64,000 nucleotides of DNA from Acidimicrobiales bacterium (GCA_020630065.1 JAHDCC010000005.1:1-64000); one strand, 5' to 3'. Shown: positions 18,375-28,193, numbered from the stretch's first letter. Translations and numbers: made by a program. The notes: generated by a model not told the origin, from the letters alone.

Positions 18375-19066
18375 CGCTTACTCCAGCAGCTTTCGCTGGC
18401 TTTCCATGGTCTCGTTCCGTCAGCCTGCCAGGTCAGAAGCGCCGCTTCGTCCTGTTGAGCTGGGGTTGCTTGATCTGCGGTCGAAACCCCATATCGATCA
18501 GCGTGACCGTACCCTTTCCAGCTTCCGGTCAGGAACTGGTATCCGCCTGCTGCGGTTGAGCGAGGATTCTTTGCCTGATAGTTGTCCGTCGATTCGCAGA
18601 ATCGAATCTTCAACAGGACTGGAGGGACTAGAACACCATTACCAGTGTCTACAAACCCCTCTTCGCCTTCACCAGGTTCGGGAGCTGGCGCTGGGTCTGG
18701 AGCAGCGGTGCTTGGAGCCACAGTCGTTGGCGGTGCGGTCGTAGAGGTTGTGGTGGTTGCGATTCCGAACGAAACTGCCTCACCGCGTGGTGTGACTGGT
18801 TCCTCGGCTGCTTCTGTCTCTTGCTGAACTTCAGGCCCTGAAGGTTCTTCTATGCCTGACGGGGTTTCTGCCGCGTCTTGTTGACCTTGGTCGCCCTCGT
18901 CGGGTCCACTAACGGCGTTTTCAGCCGATGCCGAGACTGAGGCTTCACCGGCGCCATATTTATTAACCGCCACCAGTGCAACCAGGCAGGCTAATACCGC
19001 CACTAAGCCTACTATGGCGAAGGAAAACTTTCGATCTTCCTGCAATTTGAGTAGATACTCGTTCAT
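18371..19066 (-). CDS. Resuscitation-promoting-factor-like transglycosylase domain protein
   Basis: 231 residues. A membrane segment (about residues 16-36) anchors the protein. A Thr/Pro/Glu-rich linker of ~110 residues leads to an Rpf/transglycosylase-like domain at the C-terminus (about 150-231) with CESTDNYQAKNPRSTAAGGYQF, here noted as two parts, CESTDNYQA and AAGGYQFLTGSW. The Glu in CEST is the likely catalytic acid, by analogy with lysozyme-like Rpf domains. It probably cleaves peptidoglycan at the cell surface. AAGG lies about 8 nt before the ATG. A TTGACA at 19129-19134 (minus) may be its -35. Confidence 0.88.
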   Translation of the reverse strand: MNEYLLKLQEDRKFSFAIVGLVAVLACLVALVAVNKYGAGEASVSASAENAVSGPDEGDQGQQDAAETPSGIEEPSGPEVQQETEAAEEPVTPRGEAVSFGIATTTTSTTAPPTTVAPSTAAPDPAPAPEPGEGEEGFVDTGNGVLVPPVLLKIRFCESTDNYQAKNPRSTAAGGYQFLTGSWKGYGHADRYGVSTADQATPAQQDEAALLTWQADGTRPWKASESCWSKR

Positions 19067-19276
19067 TTGTACCGCCTTGCGACCCGACCGCTCAAACCAA
19101 GACCTAGCCAGAGGGTTAACGTTGGGTTTGTCAACTTCTTGCTTTTCTTCGGTTAAGCAAACTGCATTACGAAACCATTACCAACCTATCGTGACGATGT
19201 TCATAGAGACCGTAATATGTTGATTCATAGCGATAGATCGACAAACAGTAGGTGGAGGCCACAACCCAGATAGTAG

Positions 19277-21106
19277 GTGTCAGCCGCAGTAGTTGCTCTA
19301 TCCCCTACCCTTGGCCCAGTGGTAGTCGCCCTGGGAAAACCAAACGAAGGATCAGGAATCACCCGTCGCGGAATACGCCTGATCCTCAGAAGCTTCAAAG
19401 CAGATCCCAAAAACCATGCCATTGCGATGGCTGGAGCCATCTTGTTCGCGCTGACATTGGTGCAGTTCACCCGGACCATTAGCTGGGCGACTGACAACAC
19501 GGTAGTCCCAGCATTATCCGGAGAGACGGTGACTGCTACGAACGCTTTTGCCAGCGCCGGAGCCGTGATGGGGATCATTTTGTTGCGCGGCGTCGGTGAA
19601 GCGCTTCGCAGGTATTTTCTAGCCATCGCCGAATACCGGACCGAGGAACTTTGGCGAGCAGAACTGTTTGACCACTACATCGAACAACCACTCCCGATAT
19701 TGAGGGCCCACCCCCAGGGACGACTAATCGCCCACATCGACAGCGACGTGAACACAGCTGGTACAGCTCTTAAACCACTAGCCTTTGCGGTGGCCACCGT
19801 GGTGCTCGCTATCGCCGGTCTCGTAAGCCTATTCGAAATCCACGTGTGGTTCGGGTTGGTGGCGAGTGTCCTTTTCCCAACCCTCGCCGTTTTGAACCAA
19901 CGCTTCTCTCGAGTCGTCGAGCGACCGGCAGCGGAAGTCCAACGGGCGGTCGGTGACGTTACTTCGGTAGCTCACGAGAGCTTTGATGGCGTGATGATGG
20001 TCAAAACTCTCGGCAGACAAGAGGCCGAAGTCAAACGATTCGAAGCCGAATCTCGAGTGCTTAAGCAACGACGGCTGACCGTCGGCCGAATCAATACGTT
20101 CTACCAGCCAATGCTCAGAGTTCTTCCAAACATAGGTGCCGTTCTAATGATTCTGGTCGGTGCGGTACTGATCGATCAAGGATCGGTCTCTGTTGGAGAT
20201 TTGATCGGGGCGTTAACGCTCCTGAGCGTTTTGGCGGTACCGCTACGAATTTTTGCGTTCTTTCTTCAGTCCATGCCGCCATCGGTGGTTGCCTTAGATC
20301 GGATCGATTCGTTTCTCGCCCATGACGGGCGTTCGGGGGCATCCGACAATCAACTAACCACCGGGTTAAACACCGACGAAGTTATCCGGTTCGAAAACGT
20401 GCAATTCAGATACCTGCAAGGAGCTAACGAGCATCCGTCAAACGACAGCTATTCCGTCGACGAACCCGTACTCGATGATATTTCATTTTCTCTCCGCAAA
20501 GGCGAAACGGTGGCCCTCGTCGGCAATACCGGAGTTGGCAAAACCACTATTGCCGAACTCGCATCCGGCCTGTTAAACCCAACCAAAGGCTACGTTCGAC
20601 GACCAGAGGACCTGACCCTTCTCCCAGTCTTACAAGAGGCGTTCCTGTTCAACGATTCTGTAGAGCAAAACGTCACCTTAGGCGCAACGATCCCGGCGGA
20701 TCGTGTTCACGAGGCAGCTCAACTGGCGCAAGCCCATTCGTTCATTTCCGATTTACCCGAGGGCTACGGGACCGTGATCGGTGAACGAGGGGTCACCCTG
20801 TCGGGCGGCCAACGCCAACGAGTAGCACTCACCAGAGCGTTAGCGCGACGACCCGATCTGCTGGTGTTAGACGATGCGACCTCGGCGATCGACCCACTTG
20901 TCGAATCGGCTATTCTTCAGTCTCTACGTGATCAAGAACTGACGATGCTGGTAATCGCTAACCGTCTCTCCACCATCAGACTCGCCGACAGGGTCTTGTT
21001 CGTTCAGGCCGGCACCATCGCTGCCTCAGGCACCCATGATGAACTTCTTGAGCTTGGCGACTACCGATCGTTGGTGGCGTCCGAACTTGACGGGCAATCG
21101 GTATGA
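19277..21106 (+). CDS. ABC exporter half-transporter 1 (degenerate catalytic residues)
   Basis: 609 residues: an ABC transmembrane domain (about 45-330, six helices) and an NBD (about 365-600). Walker A is GNTGVGKTT and the signature is canonical LSGGQRQR, but the Walker B catalytic position is Asp (LLVLDDATSAID) and the H-loop His is Asn (VIANRLST). This pattern marks the degenerate half of a heterodimeric exporter whose partner is the next gene, overlapping by 4 nt. The N-terminal ~40 residues before the first helix are uncertain; the GTG start may be too far upstream. Substrate unknown (drug, lipid or peptide). Confidence 0.9.
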   Translation: MSAAVVALSPTLGPVVVALGKPNEGSGITRRGIRLILRSFKADPKNHAIAMAGAILFALTLVQFTRTISWATDNTVVPALSGETVTATNAFASAGAVMGIILLRGVGEALRRYFLAIAEYRTEELWRAELFDHYIEQPLPILRAHPQGRLIAHIDSDVNTAGTALKPLAFAVATVVLAIAGLVSLFEIHVWFGLVASVLFPTLAVLNQRFSRVVERPAAEVQRAVGDVTSVAHESFDGVMMVKTLGRQEAEVKRFEAESRVLKQRRLTVGRINTFYQPMLRVLPNIGAVLMILVGAVLIDQGSVSVGDLIGALTLLSVLAVPLRIFAFFLQSMPPSVVALDRIDSFLAHDGRSGASDNQLTTGLNTDEVIRFENVQFRYLQGANEHPSNDSYSVDEPVLDDISFSLRKGETVALVGNTGVGKTTIAELASGLLNPTKGYVRRPEDLTLLPVLQEAFLFNDSVEQNVTLGATIPADRVHEAAQLAQAHSFISDLPEGYGTVIGERGVTLSGGQRQRVALTRALARRPDLLVLDDATSAIDPLVESAILQSLRDQELTMLVIANRLSTIRLADRVLFVQAGTIAASGTHDELLELGDYRSLVASELDGQSV

Positions 21107-22902
21107 CCGAAAATCAACACGTATCTGCCTGGACCGTTCTACGCCGGGGAATCCGAGAAACACCCGAAATCCGACAAGGCCTTGGACCAACGATTGCCGC
21201 CGCCCTGTTAAGCTCAGCCGGCCAGCTGGTACTTCCCGTAGTCGTTCAACAGGCGATAGATCGGGGCTTCTCTGAACTCCCCGATGGCACCACTAACGTC
21301 AATATCGGGCTGATAGCAGTCATCGTTGCGGTCGCCGCAGCCACCTTGATCTTCGTTTTCTTCATGGATCGACTTGTCCTATGGCGGTTTCTCGCAGCAG
21401 GAGAATCCGCGCTCTCTGCGTTACGAGTAAAGGCGTTTGCCCACATCCATGATCTGAGTATTGCGGAGCATTCCGAAACCAAACGTGGTCAACTAACAGC
21501 AAGGGTTACCAGCGATACCGAAACACTCTCTCGGTTCCTTCAGTGGGGAGCGTTGACGTGGGTTCGACAATCTGCGGTAGTCGCAGGCTCGCTTCTCGCA
21601 ATGTTCGTATTCAGTTGGCAGCTCGCCTTGGTTGTTGTCGCCGTATATTTACCGTTGATCCCATCGCTTCGATATATTCAACGCCGCCAGTTCGACGCCT
21701 ACAGCCAAGTTCGGACCAGTGTCGGCGACACGATAGGACTGGCTTCGGAATCGATCGGTGGGGCTGCAACAATCCGAGGCTACCGCTATCAACAGGAGGT
21801 TTCTCGGCGTCTGTTATCCAGTAGCCGCAAACTCACGAATGACCAAATCGGTGCTCACCGGTTTTTCGCTGTTCTTTCACCTATCCTTGCGTTCTTTGGA
21901 GCTTTAGCCGTATCCGCATCAATCTTGGTCGCCTTGTGGATCGGGGCCGACCAAATTACGATAGGCCGCTTCGGAGCTTTCATCTTTCTCTTAACGATCG
22001 TAAACGGCCCAATCAGCCAGATCGCCGAAGTGCTGGATCAAACCCAGACAGCGATGGCGGGCTGGGCCAAAATACATCGACTCCTTGATACCGAAATTGA
22101 GCTGGTCGAGCCGGATAACCTCGACGCCGCCGTGCTTGACCTTGCCCCGCCCACGGTCGAATTTCGTTCCGTTGACTTCCGGTACCGTACTGGTGACCCA
22201 GTTATAACCGATGTCAGCTTCGTCGTGCCCGAAGGAACTTCAGTCGCTATCGTCGGTGAAACCGGCTCCGGTAAATCCACGATCGCAAAACTCATCTGTC
22301 GGTTAGCGGACCCAACTGGAGGTTCGGTACTCGTTGGTGGGCATGACTTACGCACTATCAGCAAGTCTAGTCGGAATCGAACAATCAGGATGGTCGCTCA
22401 GGATGGCTTCCTGTTTGACACAACTGTCCTAGAAAACATACGGTATGGCCGACCAGACGCAACCGATGACGACATCTACGCTGCGGCGGCGAAGCTCGGC
22501 CTAGTGGAGCGATTACTTTCACTTCCACAAGGGTTCGAGACAATGGTTGGCGAACGGGGAGACAACGTCTCGGTCGGGGAACGCCAACTCATTGCGCTGG
22601 TGCGAGCCCAAATTGCTGAAGCTGGCCTTCTGATATTGGATGAGGCGACTAGCTCCGTCGACCCAGAGATCGAACAAGACCTCGCTGAGGCACTGGACCG
22701 ACTAAGCCAGGATCGAACAACCATTTCGATAGCGCACCGCATGTCCACCGCTGAGCGTTCAGATTTGATTCTTGTACTAGACCGAGGCCAACTCGTCGAA
22801 CAAGGTACCCACAATGACCTCATAAAGGCCAACAATATTTACCACGACCTCTACCACGCTTTGGATTCTTCCGAGGCGTCAACATCGGCAGCTGAACAAT
22901 AG
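21103..22902 (+). CDS. ABC exporter half-transporter 2 (canonical catalytic residues)
   Basis: 599 residues: transmembrane domain (about 20-315) and NBD (about 345-585). Walker A is GETGSGKST, Walker B LLILDEATSSVD carries the catalytic Glu, and the H-loop SIAHRMST carries His. The signature motif is altered to VSVGERQ in place of LSGGQ. Together with the preceding gene this gives one complete ATP site (this Walker A/B/H with the partner LSGGQ) and one degenerate site, as in asymmetric exporters such as TM287/288. Start overlaps the upstream stop by 4 nt; ends 4 nt from a convergent gene. Confidence 0.92.
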   Translation: MTENQHVSAWTVLRRGIRETPEIRQGLGPTIAAALLSSAGQLVLPVVVQQAIDRGFSELPDGTTNVNIGLIAVIVAVAAATLIFVFFMDRLVLWRFLAAGESALSALRVKAFAHIHDLSIAEHSETKRGQLTARVTSDTETLSRFLQWGALTWVRQSAVVAGSLLAMFVFSWQLALVVVAVYLPLIPSLRYIQRRQFDAYSQVRTSVGDTIGLASESIGGAATIRGYRYQQEVSRRLLSSSRKLTNDQIGAHRFFAVLSPILAFFGALAVSASILVALWIGADQITIGRFGAFIFLLTIVNGPISQIAEVLDQTQTAMAGWAKIHRLLDTEIELVEPDNLDAAVLDLAPPTVEFRSVDFRYRTGDPVITDVSFVVPEGTSVAIVGETGSGKSTIAKLICRLADPTGGSVLVGGHDLRTISKSSRNRTIRMVAQDGFLFDTTVLENIRYGRPDATDDDIYAAAAKLGLVERLLSLPQGFETMVGERGDNVSVGERQLIALVRAQIAEAGLLILDEATSSVDPEIEQDLAEALDRLSQDRTTISIAHRMSTAERSDLILVLDRGQLVEQGTHNDLIKANNIYHDLYHALDSSEASTSAAEQ

Positions 22903-22906
22903 CGGT

Positions 22907-23581
22907 CTATCTCGGGGCGCCGTCTACATTCAGTTCGTAGTCGATCGCCCAAAGGTTGCGGCTTGTTTGGGTCGCCAAGACCACAAACGCCACGAGGTTT
23001 ACCGCCACCACCAGGGGAACGCCCCAGCTAAATACGGCAGTGCCGATAAAGAACACTAACGTGTTGAGAGCTATATATCCGATGCGAATTTCGGTTGGCC
23101 CAATCCCGTAGTATGCGATCTGAAACTTGTTAGTTGCCGCAAATGACAGAAACGACACCGCCATCGTGGCGCAGGTAATAAGCAGCAGGATGAGGAAAAG
23201 TAATCGCAGCCACCAGACTTCGACCAGAAATGAGTAGGCAATGACGATACTTCCAGCGAACAGCAAGTCCAGCAGGTGATCCATAAAGAAGCCCCATTTG
23301 ACGAGGCCTTGTTTCCGGTATTTCCCCAACGACCCGTCGAATGAGTCGGTCAGCCATTGCAAGAAAACTAGGACCGACATCAGATGAAGAAACGCTCGAT
23401 GTTGCTGGGCAAGGTATCCAAACCCGACCATGGCGACCGACCAGAGCAAGGTCAACATAGTCAGATGGTGACTCAGAATAGGTTTCGGAATTCGGGGAAT
23501 CCACGCGTCGATAAACCGGCGTTCGGCCGCACCTAAGAACGACTGTCCTTCTTTTTTGTCCCCAGCAAATGCCTCGCTCAT
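22907..23581 (-). CDS. CDP-alcohol phosphatidyltransferase-like membrane protein
   Basis: 224 residues from the ATG at 23581. An upstream extension in the same frame would overlap the divergent gene start and has no typical sequence, so this start is preferred. Six or so hydrophobic helices. The family motif D-x2-DG-x2-AR-x8-G-x3-D-x3-D is visible as TDSFDGSLGKYR followed by GFFMDHLLD, with all four Asp kept, but the AR pair reads GK. Family enzymes transfer a phosphoalcohol from CDP-alcohol to an acceptor alcohol. The altered motif and the unknown acceptor leave the product open. Confidence 0.75.
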   Translation of the reverse strand: MSEAFAGDKKEGQSFLGAAERRFIDAWIPRIPKPILSHHLTMLTLLWSVAMVGFGYLAQQHRAFLHLMSVLVFLQWLTDSFDGSLGKYRKQGLVKWGFFMDHLLDLLFAGSIVIAYSFLVEVWWLRLLFLILLLITCATMAVSFLSFAATNKFQIAYYGIGPTEIRIGYIALNTLVFFIGTAVFSWGVPLVVAVNLVAFVVLATQTSRNLWAIDYELNVDGAPR

Positions 23582-23728
23582 TACCGCTTGACCGTACCCC
23601 TCACCTGTGAATTTTTTTAGTGTAGCTTCCAGGCAACACGAAGGTATCGAGCAGGTGTTGAAACGTCCCGACCCCACGGGTGTATACAAACTACACTTGG
23701 GCAGCAATCGTTCCGATGACACTCTTCT

Positions 23729-25870
23729 ATGGATGTGACTAAACCAAGTGATACCCACATGGACGCTGTAAATTCACCTTGGACTTTCGAGGATGAGAGC
23801 GCGCCGCTCACAACATCGGGTCCACTAGTGACACTGGTAGCTGGCCGAGCCTTCTCTTTAAGCTCTGCAGGAGGCGACATCACCGGAGTTGACCCCCAAG
23901 GTTTCTTCTACCTCGACACTCGTCTTCTTAAGAAGTTTGCGTTACTCCTCAATGGCCAACCCATAGAACCGTTGGGTCATGATCCGATCGATAGTTTCAG
24001 CGCCCAGTTCGTCGGGAGGTTTCATGGAGCAAAGCGGGTCGCTGACGCACCTATAACCGTGTTTAGATCCCGCACTGTGAGTGCAGGTCTATCCGAAACC
24101 ATCATGATCCATAATTTCGGAGATACTCCGCTACAACTTGTCTTGTCAGCTCAATTTGAAACAGACTTCGCTGGGCTGTTCGAAGTTAAAGAGGGGCGGG
24201 CTGAAACCGGCAGGACCCTACGACCCAACGCGCTACGCGACCGCCTTCGTTTCGCTGCGGGATCGAAGAGTGCGTTAGAGGTTGAAATAACCTCAGAGCC
24301 TAAGCCTACTCAGGTGACCGGCAGCTCGATGAGTTGGACGATCAATCTTGATCCGGGCGAAGTTTGGCAGAACATGATTTCGGTTGTTCCCTGGTTGGCA
24401 GGCAAGCCGGTGAGAAACGGCTCCAACAACTCAGCGTCATCTGCTAATCAGCGCCTGGCCGACTGGCAAAACAAAGTACCCGAAATGGCGACCAACTACG
24501 GTCCGTTGTTAATGTGTGGGCACAAAGCGGTCAGTGATCTTGGCTCTCTCCGAATTTTCGACCCAAACCACGAAGATGAACCGGTTGTTGCCGCTGGAGC
24601 CCCGTGGTTCATGGCACTGTTTGGGCGGGACTCATTACTAACCGCGTGGATGGCGTTGCTTGTTGATACCGATCTAGCGGTTGGAGTGTTAAAGACGCTC
24701 GCTCGTCTCCAAGGCACCAAAGTCGACCCGACCACCGAGGAAGAACCGGGACGAATTTTGCATGAAGTTCGTTTCTCCGGAGCCGACAGCGACTCATTCG
24801 ACGACGGGAACGTGTACTACGGCACTGCCGACGCTACCCCACTATTTGTGATGCTGACTGCAGAGTTGAATCGGTGGTCTCCGAATAAAGAACTAGTCGA
24901 GGAGCTACTCCCCCACGTCGATCGTGCGCTGGAATGGATCGAGACCTACGGCGATCGAGATGGTGATGGTTATGTCGAATACGAACGGTCAACTACCACC
25001 GGGTTAGAAAACCAAGGGTGGAAAGATTCCTGGGACGGCATTCGGTACAGAGACGGGACGGTGTGTCGCGCCCCGATCGCATTGTGCGAAGTTCAGGCCT
25101 ACACCTACGGTGCCTACCTCGCCCGTGCGGACCTTGCTTCGTTTTTGAATCGAGACGATGAAGCGAAGATATGGTCTACAAAGGCTGACGAACTTAAACA
25201 ATCCTTCAACAAAGAATTTTGGCTGGAAGATCTTGGCTGGTTTGCTGTTGGCCTCGACGGCGACAAAAATCCGATCGATTCGTTGACTAGCAATCTTGGG
25301 CACTGCCTTTGGACCGGAATCATCGATGACGATAAGGCCCCAATTGTGGCCGAAAAGTTGTTGTCACCAGAGATGTATTCAGGCTGGGGCATGCGGACGT
25401 TGTCGACGGACAACCCTGGCTACAACCCAACCGGATACCATACCGGTTCGGTCTGGCCTCATGACACAGCTATAGCGGCCGCTGGGCTTGCCAACTACGG
25501 CCTGGTCAACGAAGCCCACCAATTATTGATCGCAATGCTGGACTGTGGTTATGTCTCCAATGGGCGACTTCCCGAGTTGATGAGTGGTTTTGACCGACTC
25601 GAAATCGGTAGCCCAATCGGCTATCCGGCATCCTGTTCACCTCAGGCATGGGCGGCAGCTTCTCCCCTGTTGGCGCTTCGGTCATTCTTGCGGCTCAATC
25701 CCGCTTGCGACAAAGGTGTTGTTTCGTTTGACCCGATCTTGCCAGCAGAGGTTCTGTTTCTCAACCTCGAAGGGGTACGCATTGGCGACCATCGAGTTTC
25801 GATTCGCGTCGATGGTGGGCAATACGAATTTATTGGCCTCCCGCCTGAGGTCGCGATAGAAAAGCCATGA
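23729..25870 (+). CDS. Glycogen-debranching-type amylo-alpha-1,6-glucosidase
   Basis: 713 residues. The N-terminal ~200 residues match the GDE_N_bis-type beta domain (GDITGVDPQGFFYLDTRLLKKF, seen as GVDPQGFFYLDTR). The C-terminal (alpha/alpha)6 barrel contains PWFMALFGRDSLLTAW, GWKDSWDGIRYRDG, and TGSVWPHDTAIAAAGL, typical of the GDE_C/GH133-like and related glucosidase groups. It likely hydrolyses alpha-1,6 or similar alpha-glucosidic bonds. A second ATG at 23759 is possible. It is followed by a strong terminator and converges on a GT4 glycosyltransferase gene. Confidence 0.88.
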   Translation: MDVTKPSDTHMDAVNSPWTFEDESAPLTTSGPLVTLVAGRAFSLSSAGGDITGVDPQGFFYLDTRLLKKFALLLNGQPIEPLGHDPIDSFSAQFVGRFHGAKRVADAPITVFRSRTVSAGLSETIMIHNFGDTPLQLVLSAQFETDFAGLFEVKEGRAETGRTLRPNALRDRLRFAAGSKSALEVEITSEPKPTQVTGSSMSWTINLDPGEVWQNMISVVPWLAGKPVRNGSNNSASSANQRLADWQNKVPEMATNYGPLLMCGHKAVSDLGSLRIFDPNHEDEPVVAAGAPWFMALFGRDSLLTAWMALLVDTDLAVGVLKTLARLQGTKVDPTTEEEPGRILHEVRFSGADSDSFDDGNVYYGTADATPLFVMLTAELNRWSPNKELVEELLPHVDRALEWIETYGDRDGDGYVEYERSTTTGLENQGWKDSWDGIRYRDGTVCRAPIALCEVQAYTYGAYLARADLASFLNRDDEAKIWSTKADELKQSFNKEFWLEDLGWFAVGLDGDKNPIDSLTSNLGHCLWTGIIDDDKAPIVAEKLLSPEMYSGWGMRTLSTDNPGYNPTGYHTGSVWPHDTAIAAAGLANYGLVNEAHQLLIAMLDCGYVSNGRLPELMSGFDRLEIGSPIGYPASCSPQAWAAASPLLALRSFLRLNPACDKGVVSFDPILPAEVLFLNLEGVRIGDHRVSIRVDGGQYEFIGLPPEVAIEKP

Positions 25871-25872
25871 CA

Positions 25873-25900
25873 AAGGCCCATGGGTTCCCCCATGGGCCTT
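25873..25900. terminator. Bidirectional hairpin terminator
   Basis: A perfect 12-bp stem (AAGGCCCATGGG and its complement) with a TTCC loop, placed between two convergent genes. The AA at one end and TT at the other let it serve either strand. Confidence 0.8.
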
Positions 25901-25925
25901 CGTAGGTGTTCTGCTTTAGATACGT

Positions 25926-26993
25926 CTACTTCGGGATCGAACTCGACAGAGTCCGTCTGGGCTGGGTTGACATTCGTCGGGCACGAACCGCTTGATATAA
26001 ACGAACATGTTTGTCCGTCATCGCTTCGACCGAGAATGACTTTTCAACTTCAGCTCTACAGTCTTCACGCCGGATCGTGTCGATCTTGCCGACCGCTTCA
26101 ACCATTTCTTCTAACGACTCGCATACAAAACCGGTCCGGCCTGAGTTGACAATTTCGGGCACAGAGCCACATCGGGTGGCGATAACGGGCGTTCCCACAA
26201 CCATGGCTTCTGTCATTACAAGGCCGAAAGGTTCCGCCCATGAGATCGGGTTAAGCAACGCAGTTGCTCCTTGGAGAAACTCAACCTTTTCGTGTTGGTT
26301 CAGTTCTCCCAGGTACTCGATGCCGTCACCGAGTAGCGGTTCGACATACCGTTCAAAGTATTCGACTTCTTTCGGTTCCCGCATTTTGGCGCCGATTTTG
26401 AGCGGCATGCCGACTTCGCGAGCTACCTGACATGCCGTGTGGATGCCTTTTTCTGGGGCCATTCGTCCGAGCGAAGCTAAGTAGCCGCCTCGTCCGGCGC
26501 CCATCTTAAAGGCGGATGGATCTAGACCGTGATGGATTACCCGTTCAATCGCGATTCCATCCGCAGTGCTTGCTTGGTGACGAGAGATGGCAATAATTGG
26601 CACATTGCGGTCAGCCATAGCTTGCCAGATCGCCATCGTGTCATGTTGAAACGGACCGTGGTTGGTGGTTACAACCGGCGGCGAACCTAGAGGCTGACTG
26701 ATCAGAGGACCCATTAAGGTGTGGTCATGGATAATGTCCATATCTTGCAGGGAACGGTATGCGGCGAACACATGACGAAGTTCGCTGATGGTGCCGTTAC
26801 CTTTGAAACCTTCGGCTTCGGGGAAGAGGTTTAGCCGAGGCACCGGGCATGTGCTATCTCCCGTGGTAAAGAGCTTAACTTCGTGGCCAGCTTTAGTCAG
26901 TCCACGACACAAAAGGTCAATGGCCAACTCTGTGCCACCATATGCATGGGGCGGTACAGGCACCCACGGGGGCGCAATCATCCCAATCTTCAC
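25926..26993 (-). CDS. Group 4 glycosyltransferase
   Basis: 355 residues from the GTG at 26993, chosen because AGGAG lies 5 nt upstream and the protein then begins with the typical GT-B opening MKIGMIAPPWVPVPPHAYGG. The C-terminal domain contains GRMAPEKGIHTA and the nucleotide-sugar EPFGLVMTEAMVVGTPVIA (EX7E motif), typical of retaining GT4 enzymes. It transfers a sugar from a nucleotide donor; donor and acceptor unknown. Convergent with the debranching enzyme, so joint function in a glucan or glycoside is possible but not shown. Confidence 0.88.
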   Translation of the reverse strand: MKIGMIAPPWVPVPPHAYGGTELAIDLLCRGLTKAGHEVKLFTTGDSTCPVPRLNLFPEAEGFKGNGTISELRHVFAAYRSLQDMDIIHDHTLMGPLISQPLGSPPVVTTNHGPFQHDTMAIWQAMADRNVPIIAISRHQASTADGIAIERVIHHGLDPSAFKMGAGRGGYLASLGRMAPEKGIHTACQVAREVGMPLKIGAKMREPKEVEYFERYVEPLLGDGIEYLGELNQHEKVEFLQGATALLNPISWAEPFGLVMTEAMVVGTPVIATRCGSVPEIVNSGRTGFVCESLEEMVEAVGKIDTIRREDCRAEVEKSFSVEAMTDKHVRLYQAVRARRMSTQPRRTLSSSIPK

Positions 26994-27066
26994 GCGAACT
27001 CCTATCTGTTGAATTGATGGAGTCCATTCGGCGAACAGTAGTGAAAATTGAGCGATACGAGAATAT

Positions 27067-28059
27067 TTAGGTTGACAACCGATCCAGCGCATCCGTGATG
27101 TTCGACACAGACGATACGAGATCCCACCCCGGTCTTTTAGTCCCGTCTGCGGTGGTGAAGACCTTATCTAGAACCCCTAGTGCTCCGGTGGTTTCCCAAT
27201 ACTGTTTTCGATCTGGAGGGTCAAGAAAAACCATGGGACTTGGCTCACCAAATGTCTTGTACGCGTTTTGCGCCGCGTCTTGGAACACTTCCTGCATGGT
27301 GCCTGGACCGCCAGCTAGAAACACTATTCCCCCTTTGGCTATTGCCAGCAAGCCGTCTTCTCGAATCGAGTTGGAGAAGTACTTGACGATATGGGTCGCG
27401 AACGGGTTGGATGGTTCATGCCCATAAAACCAGGTTGGGATAGACAAGTTTTCGCATGGGTCCGCTACTCCTGAAAGCACTTCGAGTCCGGTTGAAATAA
27501 AGGCATTCACGTCTTCGTAGAACGACGGGGATTTAGCTAGGTGCTCAACCAGCAGGTCCACATCCGAGGTGTCCATCTTGGATGTCAGGGCACCGAAATT
27601 GGCGGCTTCCATTGCGCCAGGACCTCCGCCGGTGACAATACAACTTCCGGTTTGGGCTACTCGCCGTCCAAGCTCAACGGCCTGGATGTATCCGCTGGAG
27701 CCTCGACGCAACGAGTGGCCACCCATAACACCTACCAGGGTTTTGCCGGTGCAGAATTCGTTGACGGCGAGCGACATTCCGTGGTCGTGGAGTCGTTGCG
27801 CGAGTTCTTCGATCGGCCCCGGTAACGGATGCCCGGCCTTCTGAGCGCGATCATAGATGGCCTGATCTACCGTGCTTTCGAAACCAGTATTGTCGAACCC
27901 CTCGTATAGGTCAGCGGCGCAATAGAGCCGTTCAGGCGTCGGGTCATACGGTAGATCACCGAGAGATTCCTGCAGGTTGTCGATCAAGCAGTCGACTTGT
28001 TCGACCCATGGGGTGATAGATCCTGGTTTCTTTACCGGGAAGTTCTGTGGTTCTGCCAT
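27067..28059 (-). CDS. LOG/TIGR00730-family Rossmann protein
   Basis: 330 residues from the ATG at 28059. An ATG 21 nt upstream is possible, but TATGGT ends 7 nt before this one. LOG motifs are present: TGGGPGAMEAAN and VFLAGGPGTMQEVF (PGGxGT-x-x-E type). The family includes cytokinin-activating 5'-monophosphate phosphoribohydrolases and related nucleotide hydrolases with broad roles. It is longer than the usual ~190 residues, with an N-terminal region of ~110 residues (LYCAADLYEGFD) shared by the large LOG subgroup. Substrate unproven. Confidence 0.82.
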   Translation of the reverse strand: MAEPQNFPVKKPGSITPWVEQVDCLIDNLQESLGDLPYDPTPERLYCAADLYEGFDNTGFESTVDQAIYDRAQKAGHPLPGPIEELAQRLHDHGMSLAVNEFCTGKTLVGVMGGHSLRRGSSGYIQAVELGRRVAQTGSCIVTGGGPGAMEAANFGALTSKMDTSDVDLLVEHLAKSPSFYEDVNAFISTGLEVLSGVADPCENLSIPTWFYGHEPSNPFATHIVKYFSNSIREDGLLAIAKGGIVFLAGGPGTMQEVFQDAAQNAYKTFGEPSPMVFLDPPDRKQYWETTGALGVLDKVFTTADGTKRPGWDLVSSVSNITDALDRLST

Positions 28060-28066
28060 GCGAAAC

Positions 28067-28072
28067 ACCATA
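28067..28072 (-). promoter_or_regulatory. -10 box of the LOG-family gene
   Basis: TATGGT on the minus strand, 7 nt before the chosen ATG. Confidence 0.45.
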
Positions 28073-28193
28073 CAGCGCATCGATGGGCGATCGTTTAAAC
28101 CATAGATGTATAGACGGTGGGCGCTACTCGCCGTGACTAGCCCCCACCTTTTGTTTTAGGTAAGTTGTGGTTACTGCCGTTGAATCGAGGACA

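Noticed and set aside
19067-19276. c-di-AMP (ydaO) riboswitch ahead of the Rpf-like gene
   Set aside because: Such riboswitches often precede rpf genes in actinobacteria, but the expected conserved stems were not found in this 210-nt gap.
23582-23758. N-terminal extension of the CDP-alcohol phosphotransferase-like protein
   Set aside because: The extension would run into the divergent gene start and lacks family sequence; the ATG at 23581 fits better.
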